Of a DNA stretch of 59,475 bases, positions 1 to 8,708 are shown one piece after another. This DNA is from Methylobacterium platani (lineage in GTDB: Bacteria > Pseudomonadota > Alphaproteobacteria > Rhizobiales > Beijerinckiaceae), in assembly GCF_001653715.1 (NCBI RefSeq), contig NZ_LWHQ01000083.1, positions 1 to 59,475 on the forward strand. The letters run 5' to 3'. The position numbers and the translations under genes were made by a program. The notes beneath the pieces are model-generated. The model was not told the origin of the DNA and did no database searches. It saw only the letters and a program-made list of their open reading frames with translations. Within the stretch, counting starts at the first letter, position 1. Every line of letters begins with the position of its first letter.

Positions 1-20
1 TCGCCTCCATCACCGAGTAA
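1..20 (+). CDS. tuf: elongation factor Tu, last codons (partial)
   Basis: Only the tail of a reading frame is present, giving A-S-I-T-E and then TAA at 18-20. This fits the C-terminus of EF-Tu, and tuf is the usual gene just upstream of rpsJ in alphaproteobacteria (str operon rpsL-rpsG-fusA-tuf). The identification rests mostly on gene order because so few residues are visible. Confidence 0.65.
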
Positions 21-53
21 GCGTTCCGGCGCTTCCACGAGCGGACAGGTGAC

Positions 54-76
54 GGGGCGGGCCTCGTGCCCGCCCC
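54..76 (+). other. hairpin between tuf and rpsJ
   Basis: A perfect 9-bp stem (GGGGCGGGC with GCCCGCCCC) closes a 5-nt loop. No T-run follows, so it is not a classical terminator. It may act as a processing or partial termination site at the str/S10 boundary. Confidence 0.45.
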
Positions 77-100
77 ATCCCGTCGCGAGGTAGACATCAC

Positions 101-409
<309 letters not shown>

Positions 410-456
410 GGACCCGCGGGTTCTTGGAGCTTCACTAGGCCGCGCGGGGGAGAACC

Positions 457-1209
457 ATGCGCTCAGGAGTCATTGCACAGAAGGTCGGCATGACCCGCGT
501 CTTCACGGACGCCGGCGAGCATGTTCCGGTCACGGTGCTCAAGGTCGATCAGTGCCAGGTGGTTGCCCACCGCACGGTCGAGAAGAACGGCTACGTCGCG
601 CTCCAGGTGGGCGTCGGCAAGGCCAAGGTCAAGAACGTCACGAAGGCCCAGCGCGGGCACTTCGCGGTCGCGAAGGTCGAGCCGAAGCGCAAGCTGGCCG
701 AGTTCCGCGTCACCGAGGACGCGATCATCCCGGTCGGTGCCGAGATCACCGCGGACCACTTCCTGGCCGGTCAGTTCGTCGACGTGACGGGCACGACCAC
801 CGGTAAGGGCTTCGCCGGCGGCATGAAGCGCTGGAACTTCGGCGGCCTGCGCGCCACACACGGCGTGTCGATCTCGCACCGCTCGATCGGTTCGACCGGC
901 GGCCGTCAGGATCCGGGCAAGACCTTCAAGAACAAGAAGATGCCGGGTCACCTCGGTGTCGAGCGGGTCACGACCCAGAACCTGCGCGTCGTGCGCACCG
1001 ATGTCGAGCGCGGCCTGATCCTGGTCGAGGGCTCGGTCCCGGGCGTCGACGGCGGCTGGATCTTCGTCCGCGACGCCGTGAAGCGCAAGCTGCCGGCCGA
1101 CGTGCCGATGCCGGGCAAGTTCCGCGAGCAGGCTACGGCCACGTCGGACACCTCTGCCGAGGCTCAGGTCGACGCTCCCGCGGCTCCGGCCACCGAGGAG
1201 AATGCGTGA
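457..1209 (+). CDS. rplC: 50S ribosomal protein L3
   Basis: 250 residues. L3 binds 23S rRNA near the peptidyl transferase centre and is an early assembly protein. The conserved central part includes GTTTGKGFAGGMKRWNF and KKMPGHLGVERVT, the latter carrying the loop that is methylated on Gln in some bacteria. It is about 40 residues longer than the E. coli protein; the extra length is an Ala/Thr/Glu-rich tail after residue 215. Its stop codon overlaps the start of rplD (TGATG), so the two are translationally coupled. Confidence 0.98.
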   Translation: MRSGVIAQKVGMTRVFTDAGEHVPVTVLKVDQCQVVAHRTVEKNGYVALQVGVGKAKVKNVTKAQRGHFAVAKVEPKRKLAEFRVTEDAIIPVGAEITADHFLAGQFVDVTGTTTGKGFAGGMKRWNFGGLRATHGVSISHRSIGSTGGRQDPGKTFKNKKMPGHLGVERVTTQNLRVVRTDVERGLILVEGSVPGVDGGWIFVRDAVKRKLPADVPMPGKFREQATATSDTSAEAQVDAPAAPATEENA

Positions 1210-1829
1210 TGAAGTTCGAGATCACCACGCTCGACGGCGCCGAGGCCGGCTCGGTCGAGCTCGACGAGGCCATCTTCGGTCTCGAGCCCCGCGCCGACCT
1301 GCTGCAGCGCTGCGTCCGCTGGCAGCTCGCCAAGCGTCAGGCTGGTACGCACCAGACCAAGCAGCGCGGCGAGATCGCCCGCACGACCAAGAAGCTGTAC
1401 AAGCAGAAGGGCACCGGCAACGCTCGCCACGGCGCGGCCTCCGCTCCGCAATTCCGCGGCGGCGCCCGGGCCCACGGTCCGGTCACCCGCTCGCACGCCC
1501 ACGACCTGCCCAAGAAGGTCCGGGCCCTGGCGCTCCGCCACGCTCTCTCGGCCAAGGTCAAGAGCGCCGAGCTGATCGTCATGGATGACGCCCGCCTCGA
1601 CGAGGGCAAGACCAAGGCGCTCAAGGAGCGCTTCGGCAAGCTGTCGCTCTCGAACGCCCTGATCATCGGCGGCGCCGAGCTTGACCAGAACTTCGCCCGG
1701 GCGGCCCGCAACCTGCCCCAGATCGACGTGCTGCCGGTGCAGGGCATCAACGTCTACGACATCCTGCGCCGCGAGAAGCTCGTGCTGACGCGCGCCGCCA
1801 TCGATGCGCTGGAGGCGCGTTTCAAATGA
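1209..1829 (+). CDS. rplD: 50S ribosomal protein L4
   Basis: 206 residues from the ATG at 1209; a GTG one codon earlier (1206) is possible. L4 lines the exit tunnel through a long basic loop, visible as KKLYKQKGTGNARHGAASAPQFRGGARAHGP around residues 60-90 (shown here in family terms). The gene overlaps rplC by one base and rplW by four (ATGA). The E. coli L4 autoregulatory leader is not evident upstream of rpsJ. Confidence 0.97.
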   Translation: MKFEITTLDGAEAGSVELDEAIFGLEPRADLLQRCVRWQLAKRQAGTHQTKQRGEIARTTKKLYKQKGTGNARHGAASAPQFRGGARAHGPVTRSHAHDLPKKVRALALRHALSAKVKSAELIVMDDARLDEGKTKALKERFGKLSLSNALIIGGAELDQNFARAARNLPQIDVLPVQGINVYDILRREKLVLTRAAIDALEARFK

Positions 1830-2122
1830 GCGCTGATCCGCGCCACTACGACGTGATCGTCTCCCCGGTCATCACCGAGAAGGCGACGAACCTTTCGGAG
1901 CTCAACAAGGTTGTGTTCCGGGTGGCCCCGAAGGCGACCAAGCCGCAGATCAAGGAAGCGGTGGAGAAGCTGTTCGAGGTCAAGGTGAAGAGCGTCAACA
2001 CGCTCACCACCAAGGGCAAGAGCAAGATTTTCCGCGGTCAGCGCGGCCAGCGTTCGGACGTGAAGAAGGCGATCGTCACCCTCGAAGAGGGCCAGACCAT
2101 CGACGTCACGACCGGGCTCTGA
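1826..2122 (+). CDS. rplW: 50S ribosomal protein L23
   Basis: 98 residues. L23 lies at the tunnel exit and is the docking site for trigger factor and SRP. The VIVSPVITEKAT start and the VEKLFEVKVKSVNT segment are typical. Its ATG overlaps the rplD stop by four bases; rplB follows after 26 bp. Confidence 0.97.
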   Translation: MSADPRHYDVIVSPVITEKATNLSELNKVVFRVAPKATKPQIKEAVEKLFEVKVKSVNTLTTKGKSKIFRGQRGQRSDVKKAIVTLEEGQTIDVTTGL

Positions 2123-2148
2123 GGGGAACGGCGTAAGGGAACAAGCCA

Positions 2149-2985
2149 ATGGCTTTGAAGACATTCAAGCCGGTCACGCCGAGCCTTCGCCAGCTCGTGA
2201 TCGTGGACCGTTCGGAGCTCTACAAGGGCAAGCCGGTCAAGTCGCTCACGGTGGGCAAGTCGTCCACCGGCGGCCGCAACAACCTCGGCCGCATCACGGT
2301 GCGGTTCCGCGGCGGCGGCCACAAGCGGACTTTGCGCAACATCGACTTCAAGCGGCGTGAGCACGCCGGCAAGGTCGGCACCGTCGAGCGGATCGAGTAC
2401 GATCCGAACCGCACGGCGTTCATCGCCCTAGTGTCGTACGAGGGTGGGGCGCAGAGCTACATCCTGGCGCCGCAGCGCGTGAAGGCCGGCGACAAGGTGG
2501 TGTCGGGCGAGCAGGTCGACATCAAGCCGGGCAACGCCATGCCGCTCGGCAACATGCCGGTCGGCACGATCGTGCACAACGTCGAGCTGAAGATCGGCAA
2601 GGGCGGGGCGATCGCCCGGTCCGCGGGCAACTACGCCCAGATCGTCGGCCGCGACCAGGGCTACGTCACGCTGCGCCTCAACTCGGGCGAGCAGCGCCTG
2701 GTGCACGGCCAGTGCTACGCCACGGTGGGCGCGGTCTCGAACCCCGACCACATGAACATCTCGCTCGGCAAGGCGGGCCGCAACCGCTGGCTCGGCAAGC
2801 GCCCGCACAACCGCGGCGTCGCGATGAACCCGATCGACCACCCGCACGGCGGCGGCGAGGGTCGCACCTCGGGCGGTCGTCATCCGGTCACGCCGTGGGG
2901 TATCCCCACGAAGGGCAAGAAGACCCGCTCGAACAAGCGCACCGACACGTTCATCGTGTCGAGCCGCCACAACCGCAAGAAGTAA
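2149..2985 (+). CDS. rplB: 50S ribosomal protein L2
   Basis: 278 residues, full length. L2 is needed for subunit association and peptidyl transfer. The C-terminal MNPIDHPHGGGEGRTSGG stretch carries the conserved histidine region of the family, and the tail ends in a basic KKTRSNKRTD segment. It is preceded by GGGAA near 2138-2142 and followed 12 bp later by rpsS. Confidence 0.98.
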   Translation: MALKTFKPVTPSLRQLVIVDRSELYKGKPVKSLTVGKSSTGGRNNLGRITVRFRGGGHKRTLRNIDFKRREHAGKVGTVERIEYDPNRTAFIALVSYEGGAQSYILAPQRVKAGDKVVSGEQVDIKPGNAMPLGNMPVGTIVHNVELKIGKGGAIARSAGNYAQIVGRDQGYVTLRLNSGEQRLVHGQCYATVGAVSNPDHMNISLGKAGRNRWLGKRPHNRGVAMNPIDHPHGGGEGRTSGGRHPVTPWGIPTKGKKTRSNKRTDTFIVSSRHNRKK

Positions 2986-2997
2986 GGGCTTCGTCCC

Positions 2998-3276
2998 ATG
3001 GCACGTTCAATCTGGAAGGGGCCGTTCATCGACGGCTACCTCCTCAAGAAGGCGGACGCCGCGCGCGGCGCGAGCCGTAACGAGGTGATCAAGATCTGGA
3101 GCCGTCGCTCCACGATCCTTCCGCATTTCGTTGGTCTGACCTTCGGGGTCTACAACGGGCAGAAGCACATCCCGGTCTACGTCTCCGAGGAGATGGTGGG
3201 GCACAAGTTCGGCGAGTTCTCGCCGACCCGCACCTTCCACGGTCACGCGGCCGACAAGAAGGCGAAGAGGCGCTAA
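2998..3276 (+). CDS. rpsS: 30S ribosomal protein S19
   Basis: 92 residues, beginning with the invariant MARSIWKGPF. S19 sits in the 30S head beside S13 and forms part of bridge B1a. The central GLTFGVYNGQKHIPVYV and C-terminal FSPTRTFHGHAADKK are characteristic. Only one base separates its stop from the rplV start. Confidence 0.98.
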   Translation: MARSIWKGPFIDGYLLKKADAARGASRNEVIKIWSRRSTILPHFVGLTFGVYNGQKHIPVYVSEEMVGHKFGEFSPTRTFHGHAADKKAKRR

Positions 3277-3277
3277 G

Positions 3278-3661
3278 ATGGGCAAGGCAGCAGCACCCCG
3301 CGCGCTCCCCGAGAACGAGGCCAAGGCCGTGGCGCGCATGCTGCGCGTCAGCCCGCAGAAGCTGAACCTCGTGGCTCAGCTCATCCGCGGCAAGAAGGTC
3401 TCGACCGCGCTCGCCGACCTGCAGTTCTCGCGCAAGCGGATCGCGGTCGACGTGCGCAAGTGCCTCGAGAGCGCGATCGCCAACGCCGAGAACAACCACG
3501 ACCTGGACGTGGACGATCTCGTCGTGAAGGAGGCCTATGTCGGCAAGGCGCTCGTCCTGAAGCGCTTCCACGCCCGCGCCCGCGGCCGTGGCGCCCGCAT
3601 CCTGAAGCCGTTCGCGAACCTCACCATCGTGGTGCGCGAAGTCCCGGCCGAAGCCGCCTGA
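3278..3661 (+). CDS. rplV: 50S ribosomal protein L22
   Basis: 127 residues. L22 reaches into the exit tunnel with a beta hairpin, seen near the C-terminus as RFHARARGRGARI, the region where macrolide-resistance changes occur in other bacteria. The N-terminal ARMLRVSPQKLNLVAQLIRGK is typical. It lies 1 bp after rpsS and 10 bp before rpsC, with AGGAGG at 3661-3666 serving the next gene. Confidence 0.97.
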   Translation: MGKAAAPRALPENEAKAVARMLRVSPQKLNLVAQLIRGKKVSTALADLQFSRKRIAVDVRKCLESAIANAENNHDLDVDDLVVKEAYVGKALVLKRFHARARGRGARILKPFANLTIVVREVPAEAA

Positions 3662-3671
3662 GGAGGGATCG

Positions 3672-4403
3672 ATGGGTCAGAAAGTCAATCCGATCGGTCT
3701 GCGTCTCGGCATCAACCGGACCTGGGACTCGCGCTGGTACGCCAACAAGGGCGAGTACGCTCGCCTGATGCACGAGGACGTCGCGATCCGCAAAGCGCTG
3801 CTCAAGCAGCTCAAGCAGGCCGCGGTCTCCAAGATCGTCATCGAGCGTCCGCACAAGAAGTGCCGCGTCACCATCCACTCGGGTCGTCCGGGCGTGGTGA
3901 TCGGCAAGAAGGGCGCCGACATCGAGAAGCTGCGCAAGCTCGTCAACTCGATGACCAAGGCCGACGTGACGATCAACATCGTCGAGGTGCGCAAGCCCGA
4001 GATCGACGCCACCCTGGTGGCCGACTCGATCGCCCAGCAGCTCGAGCGCCGCGTCGCCTTCCGTCGTGCCATGAAGCGCGCCGTGCAGTCGGCGATGCGT
4101 CTCGGCGCCGAGGGCATCCGCATCAACTGCTCCGGTCGCCTCGGCGGCGCCGAGATCGCCCGGCTCGAGTGGTACCGCGAGGGCCGCGTGCCCCTGCACA
4201 CCCTGCGCGCCGACGTCGATTACGGCACGGCCACGGCGTTCACCACCTACGGCACCTGCGGCATCAAGGTGTGGGTGTTCAAGGGCGAGATCCTCGAGCA
4301 CGACCCGATGGCCCAGGACAAGCGCGCGCACGAGGAGGGCGGCCGTTCCGGCGGACGTCGTGACCGCGAGCGCGGCGAGCGCGGCGGACGGGACGCGGCC
4401 TAA
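3672..4403 (+). CDS. rpsC: 30S ribosomal protein S3
   Basis: 243 residues. S3 is on the 30S head at the mRNA entry side and contributes to the ribosomal helicase. The GQKVNPIGLRLGI start is invariant, and a KH domain with the SGRPGVVIGKKGADIEKLR motif lies around residues 75-95. The tail after residue 215 is Arg/Gly/Glu-rich and variable, as in relatives. An excellent AGGAGG precedes the ATG. Confidence 0.98.
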   Translation: MGQKVNPIGLRLGINRTWDSRWYANKGEYARLMHEDVAIRKALLKQLKQAAVSKIVIERPHKKCRVTIHSGRPGVVIGKKGADIEKLRKLVNSMTKADVTINIVEVRKPEIDATLVADSIAQQLERRVAFRRAMKRAVQSAMRLGAEGIRINCSGRLGGAEIARLEWYREGRVPLHTLRADVDYGTATAFTTYGTCGIKVWVFKGEILEHDPMAQDKRAHEEGGRSGGRRDRERGERGGRDAA

Positions 4404-4443
4404 GGGCCGCGCTTCCCCCGCCCTTCAGTTTTGAGAGGCTGCC

Positions 4444-4857
4444 ATGCTGCAACCCAAGAAGACGAAGTTCCGCAAGCAGTTCAAGGGCCGCATCCACGGC
4501 GCCGCGAAGGGCGGGACCGATCTGAACTTCGGCTCCTACGGCCTCAAGGCCATGGAGCCGGAGCGGATCACCGCGCGTCAGATCGAGGCGGCCCGCCGCG
4601 CGATCACCCGCGAGATGAAGCGTCAGGGCCGGGTCTGGATCCGGATCTTCCCCGACGTCCCCGTGACCGCGAAGCCGACCGAAGTCCGCATGGGCTCCGG
4701 TAAGGGCGCGCCCGAGTACTGGGCCGCCCGCGTGCATCCGGGCCGCATCATGTTCGAGATCGACGGCGTGGCCGAGGACATCGCCCGCGAGGCTTTGCGC
4801 CTGGGTGCCGCCAAGCTGCCGGTCCGCACGCGCTTCATCCAGCGCATCGCCGACTGA
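4444..4857 (+). CDS. rplP: 50S ribosomal protein L16
   Basis: 137 residues, canonical length, starting MLQPKKTKFRKQFKGR. L16 contacts the A-site and P-site tRNAs. The segment GSGKGAPEYWAARVHPGR contains the conserved arginine that is a target of hydroxylation in some bacteria. The gap to rpsC is 40 bp; the ATG follows a GAGAGG. Confidence 0.98.
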   Translation: MLQPKKTKFRKQFKGRIHGAAKGGTDLNFGSYGLKAMEPERITARQIEAARRAITREMKRQGRVWIRIFPDVPVTAKPTEVRMGSGKGAPEYWAARVHPGRIMFEIDGVAEDIAREALRLGAAKLPVRTRFIQRIAD

Positions 4858-4871
4858 GGAGAATATTCGAG

Positions 4872-5087
4872 ATGAAGTCGAGCCAGAGGCTGTCTGACCT
4901 GAGCGCGCTGTCGCCGGATCAGCTCGGCGAAGAGCTCCTGAACCTGAAGAAGGAGCAGTTCAACCTGCGCTTCCAGCGGGCCACGGGTCAGCTCGAGAAC
5001 GTCGCCCGGGTGCGCGAAGTGCGCCGCGACATCGCCCGCGTCCGCACCCTGCAGCGCCAGAAGACGCTGCAGGCGGCGCAGGGCTAA
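4872..5087 (+). CDS. rpmC: 50S ribosomal protein L29
   Basis: 71 residues, a small two-helix protein at the tunnel exit next to L23. The LSALSPDQLGEELLNLKKEQFNLRFQRATGQLEN pattern, split here around residues 10-45, is typical. Coupled closely to rplP (14-bp gap with GAGGAGA) and to rpsQ (15-bp gap). Confidence 0.97.
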   Translation: MKSSQRLSDLSALSPDQLGEELLNLKKEQFNLRFQRATGQLENVARVREVRRDIARVRTLQRQKTLQAAQG

Positions 5088-5102
5088 GGGAGTTCAAGGA
5101 CC

Positions 5103-5357
5103 ATGCCGAAGCGCGTGCTGCAGGGCGTCGTCGTCAGCGACAAGCAGGACAAGACCGTCGTCGTGAAGGTGGAGCGTCGCTTCACCCACCCGGTGATGAA
5201 GAAGACCATCCGCCGGTCGAAGAACTACCACGCCCACGACGAGAACAACGTCGCCAAGGTCGGCCAGACGGTGTTCATCGAGGAGTCGCGGCCCTATTCC
5301 AAGCTCAAGACCTGGAAGCTGGTCGAGGGTGAGGCCGTCGCGACCGCCGAGGCGTGA
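5103..5357 (+). CDS. rpsQ: 30S ribosomal protein S17
   Basis: 84 residues. S17 is an OB-fold primary rRNA-binding protein of the 30S body. The MPKRVLQGVVVSDKQDKTVVV start and the HAHDENNVAKVGQTVFIEESRP region are diagnostic. It is the last gene of the S10 block: a 247-bp spacer with a hairpin separates it from rplN, exactly where the E. coli S10 and spc operons divide. Confidence 0.97.
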   Translation: MPKRVLQGVVVSDKQDKTVVVKVERRFTHPVMKKTIRRSKNYHAHDENNVAKVGQTVFIEESRPYSKLKTWKLVEGEAVATAEA

Positions 5358-5382
5358 GGGGGCGCCGAAAGGCGCTCCCCCC
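5358..5382 (+). terminator. GAAA-loop hairpin after rpsQ, candidate terminator
   Basis: Immediately after the rpsQ stop, GGGGGCGCC and GGCGCTCCCC pair with one bulged T around a GAAA tetraloop. Only a weak pyrimidine run (CCCGTCTTGTC) follows, so termination may be partial. It marks the S10/spc boundary. Confidence 0.5.
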
Positions 5383-5385
5383 GTC

Positions 5386-5413
5386 TTGTCAACGAGGCCG
5401 AACCGCGATATAG
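5386..5413 (+). promoter_or_regulatory. candidate promoter for the spc block
   Basis: TTGTCA at 5386-5391 and GATATAG around 5407-5413 are spaced about 15-16 bp. This is a fair sigma-70-like match, placed between the rpsQ hairpin and rplN. The rest of the spacer (5414-5604) shows no gene. Confidence 0.4.
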
Positions 5414-5604
5414 CGCCGGCCTCCACCGAAACATGAAGGGCGCCACGCGCCTCTCATCGCGTTCGTTGACCGCGCCAGAGCGAGCGATCGCCCTGCTGCG
5501 CGGTCTTTTAATGGACGGGGACGCGAGATCCCCATCAGGCTGCCGTCCGCCGGGCAATCCTGCCCTGCGGAGACCTGTCTGAAACAAGGAAAGGGCGTTA
5601 GGCC

Positions 5605-5973
5605 GTGATCCAGATGCAGACGAATCTGGACGTCGCCGACAATTCCGGCGCACGTCGCGTGATGTGCATCAAGGTGCTCGGCGGTTCCAAGCGCAAGTAC
5701 GCCGGCGTCGGCGACATCATCGTGGTGTCGGTGAAGGAGGCGATTCCGCGGGGCCGCGTGAAGAAGGGCGACGTCATGAAGGCGGTCGTCGTGCGCACTG
5801 CCAAGGACGTCCGCCGGGCCGACGGTTCGGTGATCCGCTTCGACCGCAACGCGGCGGTGCTGATCAACAACCAGAAGGAGCCGGTCGGAACCCGTATCTT
5901 CGGGCCCGTCCCGCGCGAGCTGCGCGCTCGCAACCACATGAAGATCATCTCGCTGGCGCCGGAGGTGCTGTAA
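5605..5973 (+). CDS. rplN: 50S ribosomal protein L14
   Basis: 122 residues, the exact family length, with a GTG start giving MIQMQTNLDVADNSGAR. L14 forms intersubunit bridges with 16S rRNA and binds the silencing factor RsfS. The GTG was chosen because the canonical L14 N-terminus starts there and an AAGGAAAGG lies upstream at about 5586-5594. Its TAA overlaps the rplX ATG by one base. Confidence 0.97.
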   Translation: MIQMQTNLDVADNSGARRVMCIKVLGGSKRKYAGVGDIIVVSVKEAIPRGRVKKGDVMKAVVVRTAKDVRRADGSVIRFDRNAAVLINNQKEPVGTRIFGPVPRELRARNHMKIISLAPEVL

Positions 5974-6290
5974 TGGCTGCGAAGGTGAAGAAGGGCGACA
6001 AGGTCGTCGTTCTGACCGGGCGCGACAAGGGTCGCACCGGCGAGGTCATCCAGGTGATGCCGAAGGAAGATCGGGCCCTGGTGCGGGGGATCAACTTGGT
6101 GAAGCGCCACACGCGCCAGACCCAGACCTCCGAGGGCGGGATCATCTCCAAGGAGGCGGCGATCCACCTGTCGAACCTGGCGGTCGCCGACCCGAAGGAC
6201 GGCAAGCCCACCCGGGTCGGTTTTCGCATTCTGGAAGACGGGCGCAAGGTTCGCTTCGCGAAGCGCTCGGGAGATCTGATCGATGGCTGA
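5973..6290 (+). CDS. rplX: 50S ribosomal protein L24
   Basis: 105 residues. L24 is an assembly initiator with a KOW motif, here KVKKGDKVVVLTGRDKGRTG near the N-terminus. The start is the ATG at 5973 (TAATG overlap with rplN); the open frame extends further upstream but that part is the shifted rplN sequence. Its end overlaps rplE by eight bases, indicating coupled translation. Confidence 0.97.
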   Translation: MAAKVKKGDKVVVLTGRDKGRTGEVIQVMPKEDRALVRGINLVKRHTRQTQTSEGGIISKEAAIHLSNLAVADPKDGKPTRVGFRILEDGRKVRFAKRSGDLIDG

Positions 6291-6849
6291 GGCGCTGAAG
6301 GACGGGTACACCCCGCGGCTCAAGAAGCACTACGAGGAAGTGGTGCGTCCGAAGCTGATCGAGGAGTTCGGCTACACGAACCCGATGCAGGTGCCGACGA
6401 TCGAGAAGATCGTCGTCAACATGGGCGTCGGCGAGTCGACCCAGGACTCCAAGAAGGCGACCGTGGCGGCCGAGGATCTCGGCCTGATCGTCGGTCAGAA
6501 GCCGGTGATCACCCGGGCCCGCAAGGCGATCGCGACCTTCAAGGTCCGCGAGAACATGCCGATCGGCTGCAAGGTCACGCTGCGCAAGCAGCGGATGTAC
6601 GAGTTCATGGATCGCCTGATCACCATCGCGCTGCCGCGCGTGCGTGACTTCCGCGGCCTGAACCCGAAGTCGTTCGACGGGCGCGGCAACTACGCCCTCG
6701 GGATCAAGGAGCACCTGGTGTTCCCCGAGATCAACTACGACAAGGCCCAGAACACCTGGGGCATGGACATCGTCGTGGCGACCACCGCCAAGACCGATGC
6801 CGAGGCCCGGGCGCTCCTGAAGCACTTCAACTTCCCGTTCCGGCAGTGA
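6283..6849 (+). CDS. rplE: 50S ribosomal protein L5
   Basis: 188 residues. L5 binds 5S rRNA in the central protuberance and touches the P-site tRNA. The VPTIEKIVVNMGVGEST segment and the GRGNYALGIKEHLVFPEI stretch are family signatures. It starts inside the end of rplX. rpsN follows after 42 bp. Confidence 0.98.
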   Translation: MAEALKDGYTPRLKKHYEEVVRPKLIEEFGYTNPMQVPTIEKIVVNMGVGESTQDSKKATVAAEDLGLIVGQKPVITRARKAIATFKVRENMPIGCKVTLRKQRMYEFMDRLITIALPRVRDFRGLNPKSFDGRGNYALGIKEHLVFPEINYDKAQNTWGMDIVVATTAKTDAEARALLKHFNFPFRQ

Positions 6850-6891
6850 GGGCTGACCGCCCCCATACGCGGACACCGGAGAGCTTAAGCA

Positions 6892-7197
6892 ATGGCTAAG
6901 ACGAGCAAGATCGAGAAGAACAAGCAGCGGCGGGAGCTCGTGAAGCGCTTCGCGCCGAAGCGGGAAGCGCTGCTGGCGACCGCGAACGACGAGTCGCTGT
7001 CGATGGAGGAGCGCTTCGAGGCGCGCCTCAAGCTGGCGGAGCTGCCCCGCAACTCCAGCGCGACCCGCATCCGCAACCGCTGCGAGATGACCGGCCGTCC
7101 CCGGGCTTACTACCGCAAGCTCGGCATCTCCCGCGTCGCGCTCCGCGACCTGGGATCCCGGGGTCTGATCCCGGGCCTGGTCAAGTCCAGCTGGTAA
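6892..7197 (+). CDS. rpsN: 30S ribosomal protein S14 (long, zinc-free form)
   Basis: 101 residues, the long C-minus type: only one cysteine is near the MTGRPRAYYRKLGISR core, so no CxxC pairs for zinc are present. S14 is a late-assembling protein of the 30S head. The tail ends LIPGLVKSSW as in relatives. A GAGAG lies before the start. Confidence 0.97.
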   Translation: MAKTSKIEKNKQRRELVKRFAPKREALLATANDESLSMEERFEARLKLAELPRNSSATRIRNRCEMTGRPRAYYRKLGISRVALRDLGSRGLIPGLVKSSW

Positions 7198-7213
7198 GGG
7201 GAGGGCGCCACAG

Positions 7214-7609
7214 ATGATCAACGATCCCGTGGGCGATATGCTCACCCGCATCCGCAACGGCCAGCAGCGTCGTCGCAACGTCGTGCAGACCCCCGGCTCC
7301 AAGCTGCGGGCCCGCGTCCTCGACGTGCTGAAGTCCGAGGGCTACATCCGCGACTACGCCACGACCGATTACGGCAACGGGCGGACCGAGTTCGCGATCG
7401 AGCTCAAGTACTTCGACGGCCAGCCGGTGATCCGCTCGATCGAGCGCGTCTCCAAGCCGGGCCGCCGCGTCTACTCGTCGGTCGATACCCTGCCGCGCGT
7501 CGCCGACGGCCTGGGCATCACCATCGTCTCCACCCCTCAGGGCGTCATGGCCGACCACGAGGCGCGCGAGCGCAACGTCGGCGGCGAGGTGCTCTGCAAG
7601 GTCTTCTGA
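7214..7609 (+). CDS. rpsH: 30S ribosomal protein S8
   Basis: 131 residues. S8 is a primary binder of the 16S rRNA central domain; in E. coli it also represses spc translation by binding the rplE region, which cannot be judged here. The INDPVGDMLTRIRNGQ start and the C-terminal GLGITIVSTPQGVMADHEAR motif are typical, including the conserved Ser-Thr region that contacts rRNA. Confidence 0.97.
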   Translation: MINDPVGDMLTRIRNGQQRRRNVVQTPGSKLRARVLDVLKSEGYIRDYATTDYGNGRTEFAIELKYFDGQPVIRSIERVSKPGRRVYSSVDTLPRVADGLGITIVSTPQGVMADHEARERNVGGEVLCKVF

Positions 7610-7645
7610 CCTGCAGACCCTGACAGCCGCATAGGAGAGACGAGC

Positions 7646-8179
7646 ATGTCCCGCGTAGGCAAGAAGCCCGTGACCGTCCCGGCCGGCGTGACCGCCACCG
7701 TCGACGGCCAGAACGTGAAGATCAAGGGCCAGAAGGGCGAGCTGCAGTTCCGGGTGCCCGACCAGGTGTCGGTCGCACACGAGAACGGCGCCATCTCGGT
7801 CCAGCCCCGGTCCCAGAGCAAGGAGGCCCGCGCGATGTGGGGCCTCTCCCGCGCCCAGGTCTCGAACCTGGTCGAGGGGGTGACCAAGGGCTACGAGAAG
7901 AAGCTGGAGATCAACGGCGTCGGTTACCGCGCCGCGGTCGCCGGCAAGGTTCTCAAGCTGTCGCTCGGCTACAGCCACGACATCGAGTACGCGATCCCGG
8001 AGGGGATCACGATCGCCACGCCCCGGCCGGTCGAGATCATCGTCACCGGGATCGACAAGCAGCGCGTCGGCCAGGTCGCGGCGGAGATCCGCGATTATCG
8101 CGGCCCCGAGCCCTACAAGGGCAAGGGTGTCAAGTACGCCGGCGAGTTCATCTTCCGCAAGGAAGGCAAGAAGAAGTAA
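7646..8179 (+). CDS. rplF: 50S ribosomal protein L6
   Basis: 177 residues, normal length. L6 has two repeated alpha/beta domains and binds near the sarcin-ricin loop. The MSRVGKKPVTVPAGV start and the C-terminal RGPEPYKGKGVKYAGEFI motif, which binds 23S rRNA, are visible. It follows rpsH by 36 bp with AGGAGAG before the ATG. Confidence 0.97.
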   Translation: MSRVGKKPVTVPAGVTATVDGQNVKIKGQKGELQFRVPDQVSVAHENGAISVQPRSQSKEARAMWGLSRAQVSNLVEGVTKGYEKKLEINGVGYRAAVAGKVLKLSLGYSHDIEYAIPEGITIATPRPVEIIVTGIDKQRVGQVAAEIRDYRGPEPYKGKGVKYAGEFIFRKEGKKK

Positions 8180-8188
8180 GGACCGCCG

Positions 8189-8551
8189 ATGTCTCGCAAA
8201 ATCGAACTGCTCGATCGGCGCCGCGCGCGCGTCCGGCGGGCGATCCGCAAGGCGGCCAACGGCCGTCCGCGGCTCTCGGTGTTCCGCTCCTCCAAGCAGA
8301 TCTACGTCCAGGTCATCGACGACGCGACCGGCCGCACGCTGGCCGCCGCCTCGAGCCTCGACAAGGACCTGCGCGCCCGCCTCAAGACCGGTGCCGACAA
8401 GGCCGCCGCGACCGAGGTCGGCAAGCTGGTGGCGGAGCGGGCCAAGGCGGCCGGCGTGAGCCAGGTCATCTTCGACCGCTCGGGCTACCTCTATCACGGC
8501 CGGGTCAAGGCCCTGGCCGACGCGGCCCGCGAGGGCGGCCTGGACTTCTGA
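8189..8551 (+). CDS. rplR: 50S ribosomal protein L18
   Basis: 120 residues. L18 delivers 5S rRNA to the large subunit. The C-terminal FDRSGYLYHGRVKALADAAREGGL is diagnostic and the N-terminus is Arg-rich. The gap to rplF is only 9 bp, whereas 157 bp separate it from rpsE. Confidence 0.97.
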   Translation: MSRKIELLDRRRARVRRAIRKAANGRPRLSVFRSSKQIYVQVIDDATGRTLAAASSLDKDLRARLKTGADKAAATEVGKLVAERAKAAGVSQVIFDRSGYLYHGRVKALADAAREGGLDF

Positions 8552-8618
8552 TCCATCGGCAGGGGAGGGCGCCCGCGCGGCGCCGCCCCGCCGGGATCGC
8601 GACGATGTCCCATGGGCT

Positions 8619-8640
8619 GAGGGGGCCGCGAGGCTCCCTC
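8619..8640 (+). other. GCGA-loop hairpin between rplR and rpsE
   Basis: GAGGGGGCC pairs with GGCTCCCTC (nine pairs, one G-U) around a GCGA tetraloop in the 157-bp spacer. There is no T-run. It could modulate readthrough or mRNA processing inside the spc block. Confidence 0.4.
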
Positions 8641-8708
8641 GTCCATTCCGGCGGATCGAACACCAGCGAGCGGGACCGCCGCCCGCGTCAGTCGAACGGA
8701 CACACAAC